Assembly: GCA_946803585.1 (NCBI GenBank) | Contig: CAMPEQ010000011.1 | Coordinates: 558,001-622,000 of the forward strand | Origin: an uncultured Actinomycetes bacterium | Lineage (GTDB): Bacteria > Actinomycetota > Actinomycetes > S36-B12 > UBA10799 | Direction: 5' to 3' | Length of the DNA stretch: 64,000 nt | Part shown: piece by piece, positions 9,224-17,416 of the stretch | How the letters are laid out: the number at the start of each line of letters is the position of its first letter | How positions within the stretch are numbered: the stretch's first letter is position 1 | Notes under the pieces: model-generated | The model's database searches: none | The model's input: only the letters and a program-made list of their open reading frames with translations | What the model was told of the DNA's origin: nothing | Program-made: the position numbers and the translations under genes

Positions 9224-9267
9224 CGTTTGAGGGGTGAGACCACTTGATTGGTCCCACCCCTCAAACG
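9224..9267 (-). terminator. 19-nt inverted repeat between two exported-protein genes
   Basis: Arms 9224-9242 and 9249-9267 pair over 19 positions with one mismatch around a 6-base loop. The repeat starts 17 bases after the upstream minus-strand gene's stop and ~70 bases before the next start. It can act as a terminator or as a read-through attenuator lowering expression of the downstream membrane protein. Confidence 0.65.
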
Positions 9268-9283
9268 AGCGACTCTGGATCGA

Positions 9284-10288
9284 CTATGCAGCGTTACCGA
9301 CACCAACTGCCACGGTTGCGCTGTACTCACCGATAGGTAGGCCACCACCGCTCGTTAGGCGGCAGGAGTTCACAAGTGCTGTTGTTCCCGCCTCCGGCGT
9401 TCCGGATGTCAGCACACCTGCGTCGAGGGTTTGGGCGAGCAGTGTCAGCCGAGTGGCATTGCCTTCAGTGAAAGTGTCAGCCGCTTCGCAGTCGAGCGCT
9501 ACATCACCCGTTCCGACTGCAGTTGCCGGTGTTCCCCCAGCGATCCCTGCCGTGTTTAGAGTCGGAACCGTCATTTCAAACTCAGTGTCCTGAGACATCG
9601 ACACATCGGTTGCGCCATTCGCGATGATCGTTCCATCTGAATCATCCAACGACGTCGCAGCCCCTGGTGCGCCACTATCGACCTCTCCATACGACACTCC
9701 CAAACGCTGTGCCGTGATAGTCGAGAAGTAGCCAACAGGCATCATGTTCGCGTTGTTGTCGATGCCGTCATCGTCACTGACGTCGGTGGCCGTTGCAATC
9801 ACAGTCCAGTCACCTTCCAACGAGACCGCGCCAGCCCTAAACTCAAAGTCCATCGCCATCGATGTCGCAGCCGCGTTGTAGTTACTCACGGAGGTGCCCA
9901 GCGCCCAGGTCGTAGCGGCGTCCGGATCCATTGTGAACGCATCCGTTGCTCGCGTCCACGTAATCGAGACCGTGTTTTGAGGATCCGTGGCGGCACAAGT
10001 GGCGTCGCCAACACCCGTCCGGTACAGACACAGCTCCACCGTCGCGAGGTCCTGCAGTAGGTCCGCGTCACCGGCGAGGACCTCGATGAGCTGCAGGTCA
10101 CTACCCGTTGCGGTCGGGGTGACAGTGCCCATCGGATCACCAGTCGTGATGGCCGCGGTGGGTGCGGTATTCCCCGGGGTAAAATCGTCCGCGGCGGCGG
10201 GGCCAACAGCAGCGACTGCCATCCCACCCGCTAGCAGCGACAGAATCGCCCCACGCGCCGCCCATTTCTTCGTCGTCGTCCGCCTCAT
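9284..10288 (-). CDS. Secreted acidic protein of unknown function
   Basis: A 334-aa protein with a clear signal peptide (MRRTTTKKWAARGAILSLLA, cleavage after GPAAA). The mature part is rich in Asp, Thr, Ala and Gly and poor in Lys, like surface-layer or wall-associated proteins. Internal stretches such as DLQLIEVLAGDADLLQDLAT and EGDWTVIATATDVSDDDGID suggest Ig-like or cadherin-like beta domains. No C-terminal anchor or LPXTG motif is visible. Four cysteines could form two disulfides. It is the first gene of a minus-strand pair with the membrane-anchored Ig-like protein at 8027-9151, suggesting a secreted subunit and its anchored partner. I do not recognise a family. Confidence 0.7.
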   Translation of the reverse strand: MRRTTTKKWAARGAILSLLAGGMAVAAVGPAAADDFTPGNTAPTAAITTGDPMGTVTPTATGSDLQLIEVLAGDADLLQDLATVELCLYRTGVGDATCAATDPQNTVSITWTRATDAFTMDPDAATTWALGTSVSNYNAAATSMAMDFEFRAGAVSLEGDWTVIATATDVSDDDGIDNNANMMPVGYFSTITAQRLGVSYGEVDSGAPGAATSLDDSDGTIIANGATDVSMSQDTEFEMTVPTLNTAGIAGGTPATAVGTGDVALDCEAADTFTEGNATRLTLLAQTLDAGVLTSGTPEAGTTALVNSCRLTSGGGLPIGEYSATVAVGVGNAA

Positions 10289-10465
10289 GTTCCCACTCCT
10301 TCGATCTGCGCCTAAGCACTTCCATGATCAGCGGGTGATCCCGACGATCCCTTGTTAGTCAGATCACACTAAACGTGCTCCGGTGTCCCGCGATCTTGAG
10401 TCTCGATGCGCCGAATGGGGTAACGAGACCAGGGAATCCGCTGGCCAATCGTCGATGATCTTCGT

Positions 10466-11359
10466 TTACTTGAGTAGTCGGCTCATCCGACGATCGGCAA
10501 GCACCTTGCCGCCGGTCTGACACGTCGGGCAGTACTGCAGCGACGAGCTCGCAAACGACACCTCCCGCACCGTGTCCCCACACACCGGGCAGGACTGGCC
10601 CGTGCGACCGTGGACCGCCATCGCGGCCTTCTTCTCCGCCTTCAACGTCTCCGGCGCCGACCCCGCCGCGCGCGCGATCGCCGCTCGCAACGTCGACTGG
10701 ATCGCATCGAACAACGCCTCGCGTTCATCGGTCGTGAGCTTCCCGGCGGCGGCGTATGGCGAGAGCTTCGCGGCGTGCAGGATCTCGTCGCTGTAGGCGT
10801 TACCGATTCCGGCGATCACCGATTGATCCCGCAGCACACCCTTGATCTGCTTACCGCCCGCGTTGTCCAAGATGAGCGCGAGCTCACCGTGGGTAAACGC
10901 CTCATCAAGCGGGTCCGGACCAAGGCGAACGATCCCCGGAACCTCACTGAGGTGGCGAACCACGTAGACCGACAGCCGCTTCTGCGTCCCCGCCTCGGTG
11001 ACGTCGACACCGCCAATGACCGACCCGTCGACGTTGCCAAAGGCCAGGCGCAATGCCAGCGGGCCACGACCCGGTTTGGGCGGGGTATCGGAAGGCTTGT
11101 CCACCCAACGAATCCAACCCGCGCGCGACAAATGAATCACCAGAAATAGCTGCTCACCGGTGGTCTCCACCAACGACCAGACGATGAACTTGCCCTGCCT
11201 GGCAATATCGTCGACCACGGCTCCGCGCAGCCCAAGTAACGGCGGATCGACCGTCTTCAGCGCCGATAAGTCAGCCAGCGCAACCCGTTGAATCCGGTGA
11301 CCGAGGGTGCGCTGCGCCAGCGCCTCAGTCAAAGCTTGCACCTCAGGAATCTCAGGCAT
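10466..11359 (-). CDS. Fpg/Nei-family DNA glycosylase / AP lyase
   Basis: A 297-aa base-excision repair enzyme. The catalytic N-terminus MPEIPEVQALTEALAQRTLG carries Pro2 (Schiff-base nucleophile) and Glu3. The C-terminus carries a zinc finger CPVCGDTVREVSFASSSLQY followed by CPTCQ, and the helix-two-turn-helix region VLRDQSVIAGIGNAYSDEIL is intact. It removes oxidised bases and nicks the resulting abasic site. The overall sequence (e.g. GKFIVWSLVETTGEQLFLVI) resembles the second Fpg-like group of actinobacteria rather than canonical MutM, so substrate preference (8-oxoG or oxidised pyrimidine) is open. It is monocistronic and divergent from the subtilase gene. Confidence 0.9.
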   Translation of the reverse strand: MPEIPEVQALTEALAQRTLGHRIQRVALADLSALKTVDPPLLGLRGAVVDDIARQGKFIVWSLVETTGEQLFLVIHLSRAGWIRWVDKPSDTPPKPGRGPLALRLAFGNVDGSVIGGVDVTEAGTQKRLSVYVVRHLSEVPGIVRLGPDPLDEAFTHGELALILDNAGGKQIKGVLRDQSVIAGIGNAYSDEILHAAKLSPYAAAGKLTTDEREALFDAIQSTLRAAIARAAGSAPETLKAEKKAAMAVHGRTGQSCPVCGDTVREVSFASSSLQYCPTCQTGGKVLADRRMSRLLK

Positions 11360-11621
11360 CGCGGCCTCACCTCCGAATCGCCGTTCGCGGAACTACTGTT
11401 CGCGGGGTTTGTTCTCATCCCACACGCCACCGTCTCCATTGTCTACCCCGCGACGGTGCGAAGGTGAGGGCAGCATAAGGATCATGCGCTCAGGTTGGAT
11501 CCAGGACCAAGTAATCCCCAAAGATCGGTGAAGTGACGCGTTTTCCATGCGCCGGGTGCGCCGAATCTGATACCTCTGACGTGAACGACAACGGGGGCCA
11601 AACTTTTCTCGTACGCAAGCA

Positions 11622-13616
11622 GTGCTGCTGGACGGAGGCAGGGTGGATCCACAACGGATCATCACGGCGTCACTTTGCGTCGGTACTTTGCTTATTGGTG
11701 GCCTCGTTCCGGTCGCCTCCGCGAGTGCTGCCACCGCCGCTACCGCCTCCGCTAGTGCCGCCTCCGCGACCTCCGCCACCGTCTCGGCCTCCACGGCCGC
11801 TGCACTCGCGCAATCGGCTGCGGCAAACGGCGGCAACAAGCAGGCGCTCGATGTGCAGGAGCTGAACCCGGTCCAGGCCCTGCGATCCAGCCAACAATCC
11901 GACCTCCAGCAGTCCGCCTCGGTTACCCCCGCCCCCACCCTCGATGTCCGCGACGCACCGGCGAACGACTCGCTAACCGTCGTCAAGAAGTCCGCCGACG
12001 GCGAGCTGTCCGTCACCGAGGTCACCGCTAGCAAACCCGCCCGAACCGCACGCGAACTCGATTCCCAACCCAAGACGGTCGCCTCGACCGCCGTCACCCG
12101 CACCATCCTGGACGCCCCCGACACCGAGGGCGACGCCCGAGACTTGCAGTGGCAGCTCAACCGGTTGGGCGCCGAGGACGCGTGGCGGACCTCGTCGGGC
12201 GCGGGAATCACCGTCGCCGTCGTCGACACCGGAGTCGACGCAGCCCACCCAGACCTCAACGGACGCGTGCTGCCCGGCTACGACGCCATCCGCCGTCGAT
12301 CCGGCGGAACCACCGACCCCAACGGCCACGGCACCCACGTCGCCGGGGCGATCGTCGGCAATGGCACCGTCGCCGGAATCGCGCCAAACGCCAAAGTCCT
12401 ACCCATCCGCGTGATGGACAAATCCGGCTTCGGCACCACCTCCGACATCGCCGCCGGAATCGTCTGGGCCGTGAAGAACGGCGCCGACATCATCAATATG
12501 TCCCTAGGCAGCGACCAGGCCGACAAGGCCGAGAAGAAGGTCATCAAGTGGGCGCACAAACGCGGCGTACTCGTCGTCGCCGCCGCGGGTAACGACGGCA
12601 GCAAGCGCAAGATCTACCCGGCCGCCTACAAGGACGCCAAACGCAACGCCTCCGTCACCAAAGACCCCGTCCTAGGCGTCGCGGCGACTCACCGCAACGG
12701 CAGCCACCCGAACTTCAGTCAACGCGGGCGGTTCGTCGACGTGTCCGCCCCCGGGGTTCGACTGCTATCGACCTCACCGCGCAGCGACGGATCATACGGC
12801 TGGCAGTCGGGCACCTCCATGTCTGCGCCCCTAGCCGCCGGAGTCGCCGCAGTCGCAATGTCCTACTGGAAGTCAGCTGGGCTAGGCGGGACCGCTAAGG
12901 CCCGCTCGGCCGGTATCAGCTCCGTCCTACGATCCTCCGCGCATGACCGGGGCAAGACCGGCACCGACAAGAAGTTCGGCAGCGGGGAAGTCGACGCCGT
13001 TGCCGCCTTAGCCGCACTTGGAGCACCCACAACTTTTGGCATGTCCGCTGACGCCCGCCTCATCGGCGGAGCGCGCGGGCGAGCGATCCTGGCGTTCACC
13101 GCACCCGCTGGTGCAGACGTCAAAGTGCGCCTCACGTCACGCTCAGGCGGCGGCGGTGTACACGGAACGGCGTCGCCCTCCGGTGGCCAACACGTGTGGT
13201 CCGGCGCGGGCGGGCGAGAGGTGCAGCTTTCGATCGGCTCACTATCGGACAGCAAGTCCTACACGGCAACGATCTTCTCGACGGTCAACGGCGTGACGTC
13301 GCGAACAGTCACCGGACTACGACCCGTTCAGCTGCGCGTCTGGTACCCCAAGAAGATGAAGCTGAGCAAACGCAGCAAGCTCAAAGTCGCCACCATCCGC
13401 CCAACCGAGTTCGGAATCCCCGGCGGCGCCATCACCGTCACCTTCACCTCCGGCTCCGACAAGGAGATCCGCCGAATCGTTCCCGGCGGCGACGGCAAAG
13501 CCGTCGTCCCCGTCCCCTCCATGCGCGGCAAAGTTCGTTTCGAGGTCGCCGTCGACGCCGCCGAGGGCAACTGGCCGACCAGCTCCGGCGGCCACCGCTT
13601 CCGCCTCAAGCGCTAA
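11622..13616 (+). CDS. Secreted subtilisin-like serine protease (S8)
   Basis: A 664-aa exported peptidase. A signal sequence (IITASLCVGTLLIGGLVPVA) is followed by an Ala/Ser-rich propeptide of ~130 residues. The S8 domain (~170-465) has the complete active site: Asp202 (VVDTGVD), His236 (HGTHVAGAI), oxyanion Asn324 (AAAGNDG) and Ser399 (SGTSMSAPLAAG). A C-terminal ~190-residue region contains beta-rich, lysine-rich repeats (YPKKMKLSKRSKLKVATIRP) that may bind the cell wall. The GTG at 11622 is listed; a GTG at 11643 with GGAGG four bases upstream would give a shorter signal peptide. A weak palindrome of the TACCCCAC family follows the stop. Likely an extracellular protease; substrate unknown. 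Confidence 0.93.
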   Translation: MLLDGGRVDPQRIITASLCVGTLLIGGLVPVASASAATAATASASAASATSATVSASTAAALAQSAAANGGNKQALDVQELNPVQALRSSQQSDLQQSASVTPAPTLDVRDAPANDSLTVVKKSADGELSVTEVTASKPARTARELDSQPKTVASTAVTRTILDAPDTEGDARDLQWQLNRLGAEDAWRTSSGAGITVAVVDTGVDAAHPDLNGRVLPGYDAIRRRSGGTTDPNGHGTHVAGAIVGNGTVAGIAPNAKVLPIRVMDKSGFGTTSDIAAGIVWAVKNGADIINMSLGSDQADKAEKKVIKWAHKRGVLVVAAAGNDGSKRKIYPAAYKDAKRNASVTKDPVLGVAATHRNGSHPNFSQRGRFVDVSAPGVRLLSTSPRSDGSYGWQSGTSMSAPLAAGVAAVAMSYWKSAGLGGTAKARSAGISSVLRSSAHDRGKTGTDKKFGSGEVDAVAALAALGAPTTFGMSADARLIGGARGRAILAFTAPAGADVKVRLTSRSGGGGVHGTASPSGGQHVWSGAGGREVQLSIGSLSDSKSYTATIFSTVNGVTSRTVTGLRPVQLRVWYPKKMKLSKRSKLKVATIRPTEFGIPGGAITVTFTSGSDKEIRRIVPGGDGKAVVPVPSMRGKVRFEVAVDAAEGNWPTSSGGHRFRLKR

Positions 13617-13635
13617 CTCGGACTACCCGCCAGCC

Positions 13636-13678
13636 GTGGGGAGACTATTCGGGCTCCATTAACGACTACTTACCCCAC
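13636..13678 (+). terminator. Imperfect palindrome of the TACCCCAC family after the subtilase
   Basis: Arms 13636-13651 and 13663-13678 begin GTGGGG and end CCCCAC, pairing over 16 positions with three mismatches and one wobble. The right arm shares its sequence with the stronger palindromes at 14756 and 30663. Confidence 0.55.
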
Positions 13679-13766
13679 AATCCACGGATTCGTGAGTGAC
13701 CCATCGGTATCCACGGGCCGACGCACACTTCCACCGAGATCTGCTCGGATGCTGCAGATTTCAGAC

Positions 13767-14756
13767 ATGTCCACCTCCCGGATTCGAAGCCTCCCTACCC
13801 ACGAGCACGCTCGGCAAGATGCCGCCGGGCAATCTGGGGTCATCAGCCGCCAGCAACTACTGCTTCGCGGGTTCAGCGATGAAACAAGCCGAGCGCAGCT
13901 CAAGGCCCAGCGCTGGTCACGCCTCCTACCCGGGGTCTACCTCACCAACAACGGCAACCCAACAATCCAGGCCTGGTGGTGGGCCGCCCACCTCTACGCG
14001 GGCCACGCGTCAGCCATCGCGGGCGACTCAGCGCTACAGCTTTGGGGAGTACGGACCGCTTCACTCCCAGTCACTGTGGAAATACCTCATGAACAGCAAA
14101 TCGCGGTGAGTCCTACGGTCGCCCCGGATCTCGTCGTCTGGCGCAGGCGGACTCAACGGCCCGCCCGTTCACTCACTGGCCTCCCGCCAGCGGTCAAGCT
14201 TGCCGATACCGTGATCGACCTCAGCGAACAGCTCGCGAGCCGCCGCGCGATCGGAGACCTCGTGACTTCCGCCTGCCGATCCGCCCACGCCTCGCCAGCA
14301 AGAATCCGCACCGCACTTTCTCTGCGCCCGACCGTTATCAACCGTGCCCACCTCGAGGGCGTACTCCTGGAGATCGAGGGAGGAGCCGACTCGGTCCTGG
14401 AGATAGATGGTGTTCAGCTGGTCTTGCGTCCGCACGGTCTGCCCGAAGGTGAAGGACAAGTGAGGTCCTCCAACCGGGGAGCGGCAATCTTCCACGACCG
14501 GCTGATACAGGAGTACGCCCTGGTTCTCGAGTTCGACGGGGCACTCGGCCACGACGGCTACTCCGACCGAATTCGCGATCACCGACGCGACAACGCCGTG
14601 GCAGCCGCCGGAGGTCAGACGCTGCGGTTCGATTGGAGCGCGGTACATGACACACCGTGTGAGACGGCCGCAATCATCGCCCGAGTACTCCGCCAGCGAG
14701 GTTGGGCTGGCATTGCACTCGAGTGCGGTCCGCGATGCAGGGTAAATCGCAGCTAG
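13767..14756 (+). CDS. AbiEi-like winged-helix plus DUF559/Vsr-like nuclease-fold protein
   Basis: About 329 aa. The N-terminus (GQSGVISRQQLLLRGFSDET, then WSRLLPGVYLTN) is the winged-helix start found in AbiEi-type and related actinobacterial proteins. The C-terminus (YALVLEFDGALGHDGYSDRI then RDHRRDNAVAAAGGQTLRFD) has the E-x-D and D-x-x-R pattern of DUF559, a Vsr/very-short-patch-repair-like nuclease fold. Such two-domain proteins are common single genes in actinobacteria, often placed with AbiEi antitoxins, but no AbiEii toxin is adjacent here. In-frame GTG at 13692 and ATG at 13749 are alternative starts; 13767 matches the usual short N-terminus. Palindromes lie on both sides. Nuclease activity is inferred only. 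Confidence 0.75.
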   Translation: MSTSRIRSLPTHEHARQDAAGQSGVISRQQLLLRGFSDETSRAQLKAQRWSRLLPGVYLTNNGNPTIQAWWWAAHLYAGHASAIAGDSALQLWGVRTASLPVTVEIPHEQQIAVSPTVAPDLVVWRRRTQRPARSLTGLPPAVKLADTVIDLSEQLASRRAIGDLVTSACRSAHASPARIRTALSLRPTVINRAHLEGVLLEIEGGADSVLEIDGVQLVLRPHGLPEGEGQVRSSNRGAAIFHDRLIQEYALVLEFDGALGHDGYSDRIRDHRRDNAVAAAGGQTLRFDWSAVHDTPCETAAIIARVLRQRGWAGIALECGPRCRVNRS

Positions 14757-14798
14757 TGGGGTAAGTAGCCGTGCACCGTGCACGGCTACTTACCCCAC
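14756..14798 (+). terminator. Perfect 43-base palindrome terminator
   Basis: Positions 14756-14776 and 14778-14798 are exact complements around one central base, starting on the last base of the stop codon. The arm begins GTGGGGTAAGTAGCCGTGCA. It is a very strong hairpin and shares its core with 13636-13678 and 30663-30715. Confidence 0.8.
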
Positions 14799-15000
14799 CA
14801 CCCAGCCAGTCCGCACAAACGAGACCGCGACCTGCGAAATCCGGTGTGATTGGTCCTCGATCAGCGCGGCTGTGCAGCGGAGATGGGCACCAACCAGCCC
14901 GCGTAGCGCTCACGGCGGAGGTTGGCCCTGTGGTCGGCGATTCTGTTCGCTGAGAGGGGTACGGGTGTTGTTCCGGAGTCAAAACATGGAGGATGGGGTT

Positions 15001-15384
15001 ATGTCGCCCGATCAGAGTCCCGCTGAACCGATGACGAGCGCCCTTCTACCCGGACGGGTTGGGCTGTTCGTTCGGCTTGCGGCCCACCCAGGCGGGCGAA
15101 CCGGCCTGCTCGACGCCCTGCATACCTATGCAGACCAGATCTCGGCCGAGCCGAACACCGAGGCGTTTGTCATCGCCCTCGATCCGGAGGACGAGGACAT
15201 CGTCTGGCTCTACGAGTGGTTCACCGATGAGGCGGCGCTAGAAGCGCATCGCCTGAGCCAGCCATTCACCGAACTCGTAGCGGCGATCCCCGACATGTTG
15301 GCGGCGCCGCCCGGCCTGCTCCGGATAGATCCGCTGCGGGTGGACCTGCAGACCGCCGTCCTGAAAGACAACGCGAGCCTCTAG
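15001..15384 (+). CDS. ABM-domain (antibiotic biosynthesis monooxygenase-like) protein
   Basis: A 127-aa soluble protein whose central part (VGLFVRLAAHPGGRTGLLDA, AFVIALDPEDEDIVWLYEWF, DEAALEAHRLSQPFTELV) matches the ABM ferredoxin-like fold of quinol monooxygenases such as YgiN. Those are small dimeric enzymes acting on quinones or aromatic polyketides, or heme-degrading relatives. The ATG at 15001 is chosen because GGAGGA lies seven bases upstream; an ATG at 14986 is also in frame. It sits between the DUF559 gene and tRNA-Leu with no linked pathway. Catalytic role is uncertain. Confidence 0.75.
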   Translation: MSPDQSPAEPMTSALLPGRVGLFVRLAAHPGGRTGLLDALHTYADQISAEPNTEAFVIALDPEDEDIVWLYEWFTDEAALEAHRLSQPFTELVAAIPDMLAAPPGLLRIDPLRVDLQTAVLKDNASL

Positions 15385-15469
15385 CGGCGGGGCTTGACGC
15401 CCCACCGGTGCGGATCCGATCCTGCGGTGGGCCGTTCGCGGGGCGCGCTGCTAACCTTGGGCCGCACTC

Positions 15470-15552
15470 GCGCGAGTGGCGGAACGGCAGACGCGCTGGC
15501 TTCAGGTGCCAGTGCCCGAAAGGGTGTGGGGGTTCAAATCCCCCCTCGCGCA
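15470..15552 (+). tRNA. tRNA-Leu (anticodon CAG)
   Basis: An 83-base class II tRNA. The acceptor stem GCGCGAG (15470-15476) pairs with CTCGCGC (15545-15551), with discriminator A at 15552. The anticodon stem-loop CTGGC-TTCAGGT-GCCAG gives anticodon CAG. A long variable arm (TGCCCGAAAGGGTG) and the T-arm GGGGGTTCAAATCCCCC follow. CCA is not encoded. Confidence 0.96.
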
Positions 15553-15578
15553 CTCTTGTCCTCTCTGGCGGACATAGG

Positions 15579-15608
15579 AAACTCGTGAACCCTTAGGTTC
15601 GCGAGTTT
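15579..15608 (+). terminator. Intrinsic terminator of tRNA-Leu
   Basis: A 13-bp hairpin (AAACTCG-T-GAACC, loop CTTA, GGTTC-G-CGAGTTT, one U.G pair) followed by a pyrimidine-rich TCTCTCGTTCT tail, 26 bases after the tRNA. Confidence 0.82.
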
Positions 15609-15688
15609 CTCTCGTTCTACGGTCGGCGCAAAACGCGTGTACTAGCCTCGAAGGCAGGCCAATCGCCGGGAGTCATGGAGGGAGCACC

Positions 15689-16597
15689 ATGGAACCAACC
15701 ATCGAGGTTCGCGGGCTGACTAAGCGATTCGGTGACTTCACCGCTGTGAACGACATCGACTTTGGTATCGAGGCCGGCGAGGTTTTCGGGTTCCTGGGCC
15801 CCAACGGGTCGGGGAAGTCGACCACGATGAAGATGCTGCTCGATCAGCTGCATCCATCGGCCGGGCGGGCAGCGGTGCTGGGCCTGGACACGCAGAAGCA
15901 CTCACTGGAGATTCGGCGTCAGGTCGGCTACCTCCCCGGTGATCTTGCGCTGTACCCGAACCTGACGGGGCGCGCCACCCTGAAGTTCTACGCCAAGTTG
16001 CGCGGTGGCGTTGACGAGGAATACGTCGGTGAGCTCGCCGATCGGTTCGGCGCCGAGCTCGATAAGAAGGTGAAGGACTACTCGACGGGGAATCGGCAGA
16101 AGGTCGGCCTGATCCAAGCCTTCATGCACCGACCTGCGGTGCTGATTCTGGATGAGCCGACGGCCGGTCTCGATCCGTTGGTGCAGCAGGAGTTCCACAA
16201 CCTGGTCCTGGAAACCGCGGCGCAAGGGCGCACGGTCTTCCTGTCGAGCCACACGCTGTCCGAGGTTGAGCGAGTGGCCGGTCGGGTCGCGATCATTCGC
16301 GAGGGCAGTCTCGTGGTCGTCGAGCAGCTAGAGGACCTCAAGAAGAAGGCCATCAAGCGGATGGATATCGACTTCGCTCAAACCGTCCCGGCGGATGTGT
16401 TCGACGGAGTCACTGGGGTGAAGGACTACACGGTCACCGGCGCGCACGCGAGCGTGTCCTTCGACGGCTCCGTGAACGACATCCTGCACGCGGCGACTCG
16501 ATTCGAGGTGAACAACCTCAGCAGCCGTGAGGCCGACTTGGAGGAGATCTTCCTGGCCTACTATCGCCCGCAGAGCCTGCCAACTGAGTCGTCATGA
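15689..16597 (+). CDS. ABC-2 type exporter ATP-binding protein
   Basis: A 302-aa cytoplasmic ATPase of an ABC-2 exporter. Walker A is GPNGSGKST (residues ~37-45), the signature reads YSTGNRQKVGLIQAF (a variant of LSGGQ), Walker B is AVLILDEPTAGLDP, and the H-loop is LSSHTLSE. A ~75-residue C-terminal extension is typical of drug or lantibiotic exporter ATPases. Its stop overlaps the first permease by four bases (ATGA), so the three genes form an operon with two distinct permeases. Family knowledge suggests export of a lipid, antibiotic or polymer; the cargo is unknown. The ATG follows GGAGGGAGCACC. Confidence 0.92.
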   Translation: MEPTIEVRGLTKRFGDFTAVNDIDFGIEAGEVFGFLGPNGSGKSTTMKMLLDQLHPSAGRAAVLGLDTQKHSLEIRRQVGYLPGDLALYPNLTGRATLKFYAKLRGGVDEEYVGELADRFGAELDKKVKDYSTGNRQKVGLIQAFMHRPAVLILDEPTAGLDPLVQQEFHNLVLETAAQGRTVFLSSHTLSEVERVAGRVAIIREGSLVVVEQLEDLKKKAIKRMDIDFAQTVPADVFDGVTGVKDYTVTGAHASVSFDGSVNDILHAATRFEVNNLSSREADLEEIFLAYYRPQSLPTESS

Positions 16598-17376
16598 CCA
16601 GCCTGACCCTGTGGGGAAAGGATGCACGCGACCGGGCATTGACGGTACTAGTGCTCGGTGCTGGCTTGGCGCTTATGTCGGTGTTCGCGCTGATGCTCTA
16701 CGACAACATGAAGGAGACCCTCGACGAGCTCACCGCGAGCCTGCCGACCGGGCTCGATGCCCTCGTCGGCGGGGGTGAGGCGCCCGGTGGATACGTTGTC
16801 GGTGAGCTGTTCAACCTGATCGCCCCGATCGCGATCGTGGGCTACGCGGTCATGCTCGGTGCATCGGCTTCCGCTGGCGAAGAGGACAGCGGAACCCTCG
16901 CGGTGCTGATGAGTATCCCGATCAGCCGAACCCGGTTCATCCTGACCAAAGCTGGAACCGTCTTGGCCGCGGTGCTCGTCAGCACGGCGCTGTTTTGGCT
17001 AGGGGTAGCAGTCGCTGCCGCAATCACCGGACTCGATTTGAACCATCAGGGAATGGCTGCGGCCTGCCTGCAGCTCGCGCTGCTGGCTGTTTTCTTCGGG
17101 TACGTGGCCCTCGCGGTCGGCGCGATCAAAGGCCGGGGTGCGATCGCTGCTGGCGTCGCTGGAGGTATGGCCGCCCTGTCCTACCTAGTCGCCACATTTG
17201 TTCCGCTCACGGATTACCCAGACGTCGCGAAGGTGAGTCCTTGGTACTACTACATGGGTGCCGACCCACTCGTGAACGGTTTTGATGGTGCGCACATCGC
17301 TGTGCTCGCCGTCCTCGCGCTCGCGGCGTGCCTGGTCGCGGTCGTCAGCTATCCGCGGCGGGATCTCCACGCATGA
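16594..17376 (+). CDS. ABC-2 type permease
   Basis: A 260-aa membrane protein with about six transmembrane helices, starting within the ATPase stop codon. The layout (long extracellular loop between helices 1 and 2, then LFNLIAPIAIVGYAVMLGAS, EEDSGTLAVLMSIPISRTRF) is that of ABC-2 permeases: the segment after the second helix is the coupling region contacting the ATPase. The C-terminal stretch YPDVAKVSPWYYYMGADPLV recurs almost identically in the next gene, so the two permeases are paralogues and probably form a heterodimer with the shared ATPase. Confidence 0.88.
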   Translation: MTSLTLWGKDARDRALTVLVLGAGLALMSVFALMLYDNMKETLDELTASLPTGLDALVGGGEAPGGYVVGELFNLIAPIAIVGYAVMLGASASAGEEDSGTLAVLMSIPISRTRFILTKAGTVLAAVLVSTALFWLGVAVAAAITGLDLNHQGMAAACLQLALLAVFFGYVALAVGAIKGRGAIAAGVAGGMAALSYLVATFVPLTDYPDVAKVSPWYYYMGADPLVNGFDGAHIAVLAVLALAACLVAVVSYPRRDLHA

Positions 17377-17416
17377 GGACTGAACTCGTAAGACGAGGGC
17401 TCTTAGGGAGTACGCG

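Noticed and set aside
10400-10429. GTCTCG/CGAGAC hairpin after the Fpg-type gene as terminator
   Set aside because: Only six base pairs with an 18-base loop; too weak to list as a feature.
11393-12259. Long minus-strand frame opposite the subtilase N-terminal region
   Set aside because: It is the complement of the Ala/Ser-rich propeptide and S8 domain; its protein is low-complexity Ser/Ala without motifs, and the plus strand has the complete catalytic set.
15470-15608. tRNA-Leu considered as an integration (att) site
   Set aside because: No integrase, no direct repeat of the tRNA 3' end was found in the flanks, and an ordinary terminator follows.
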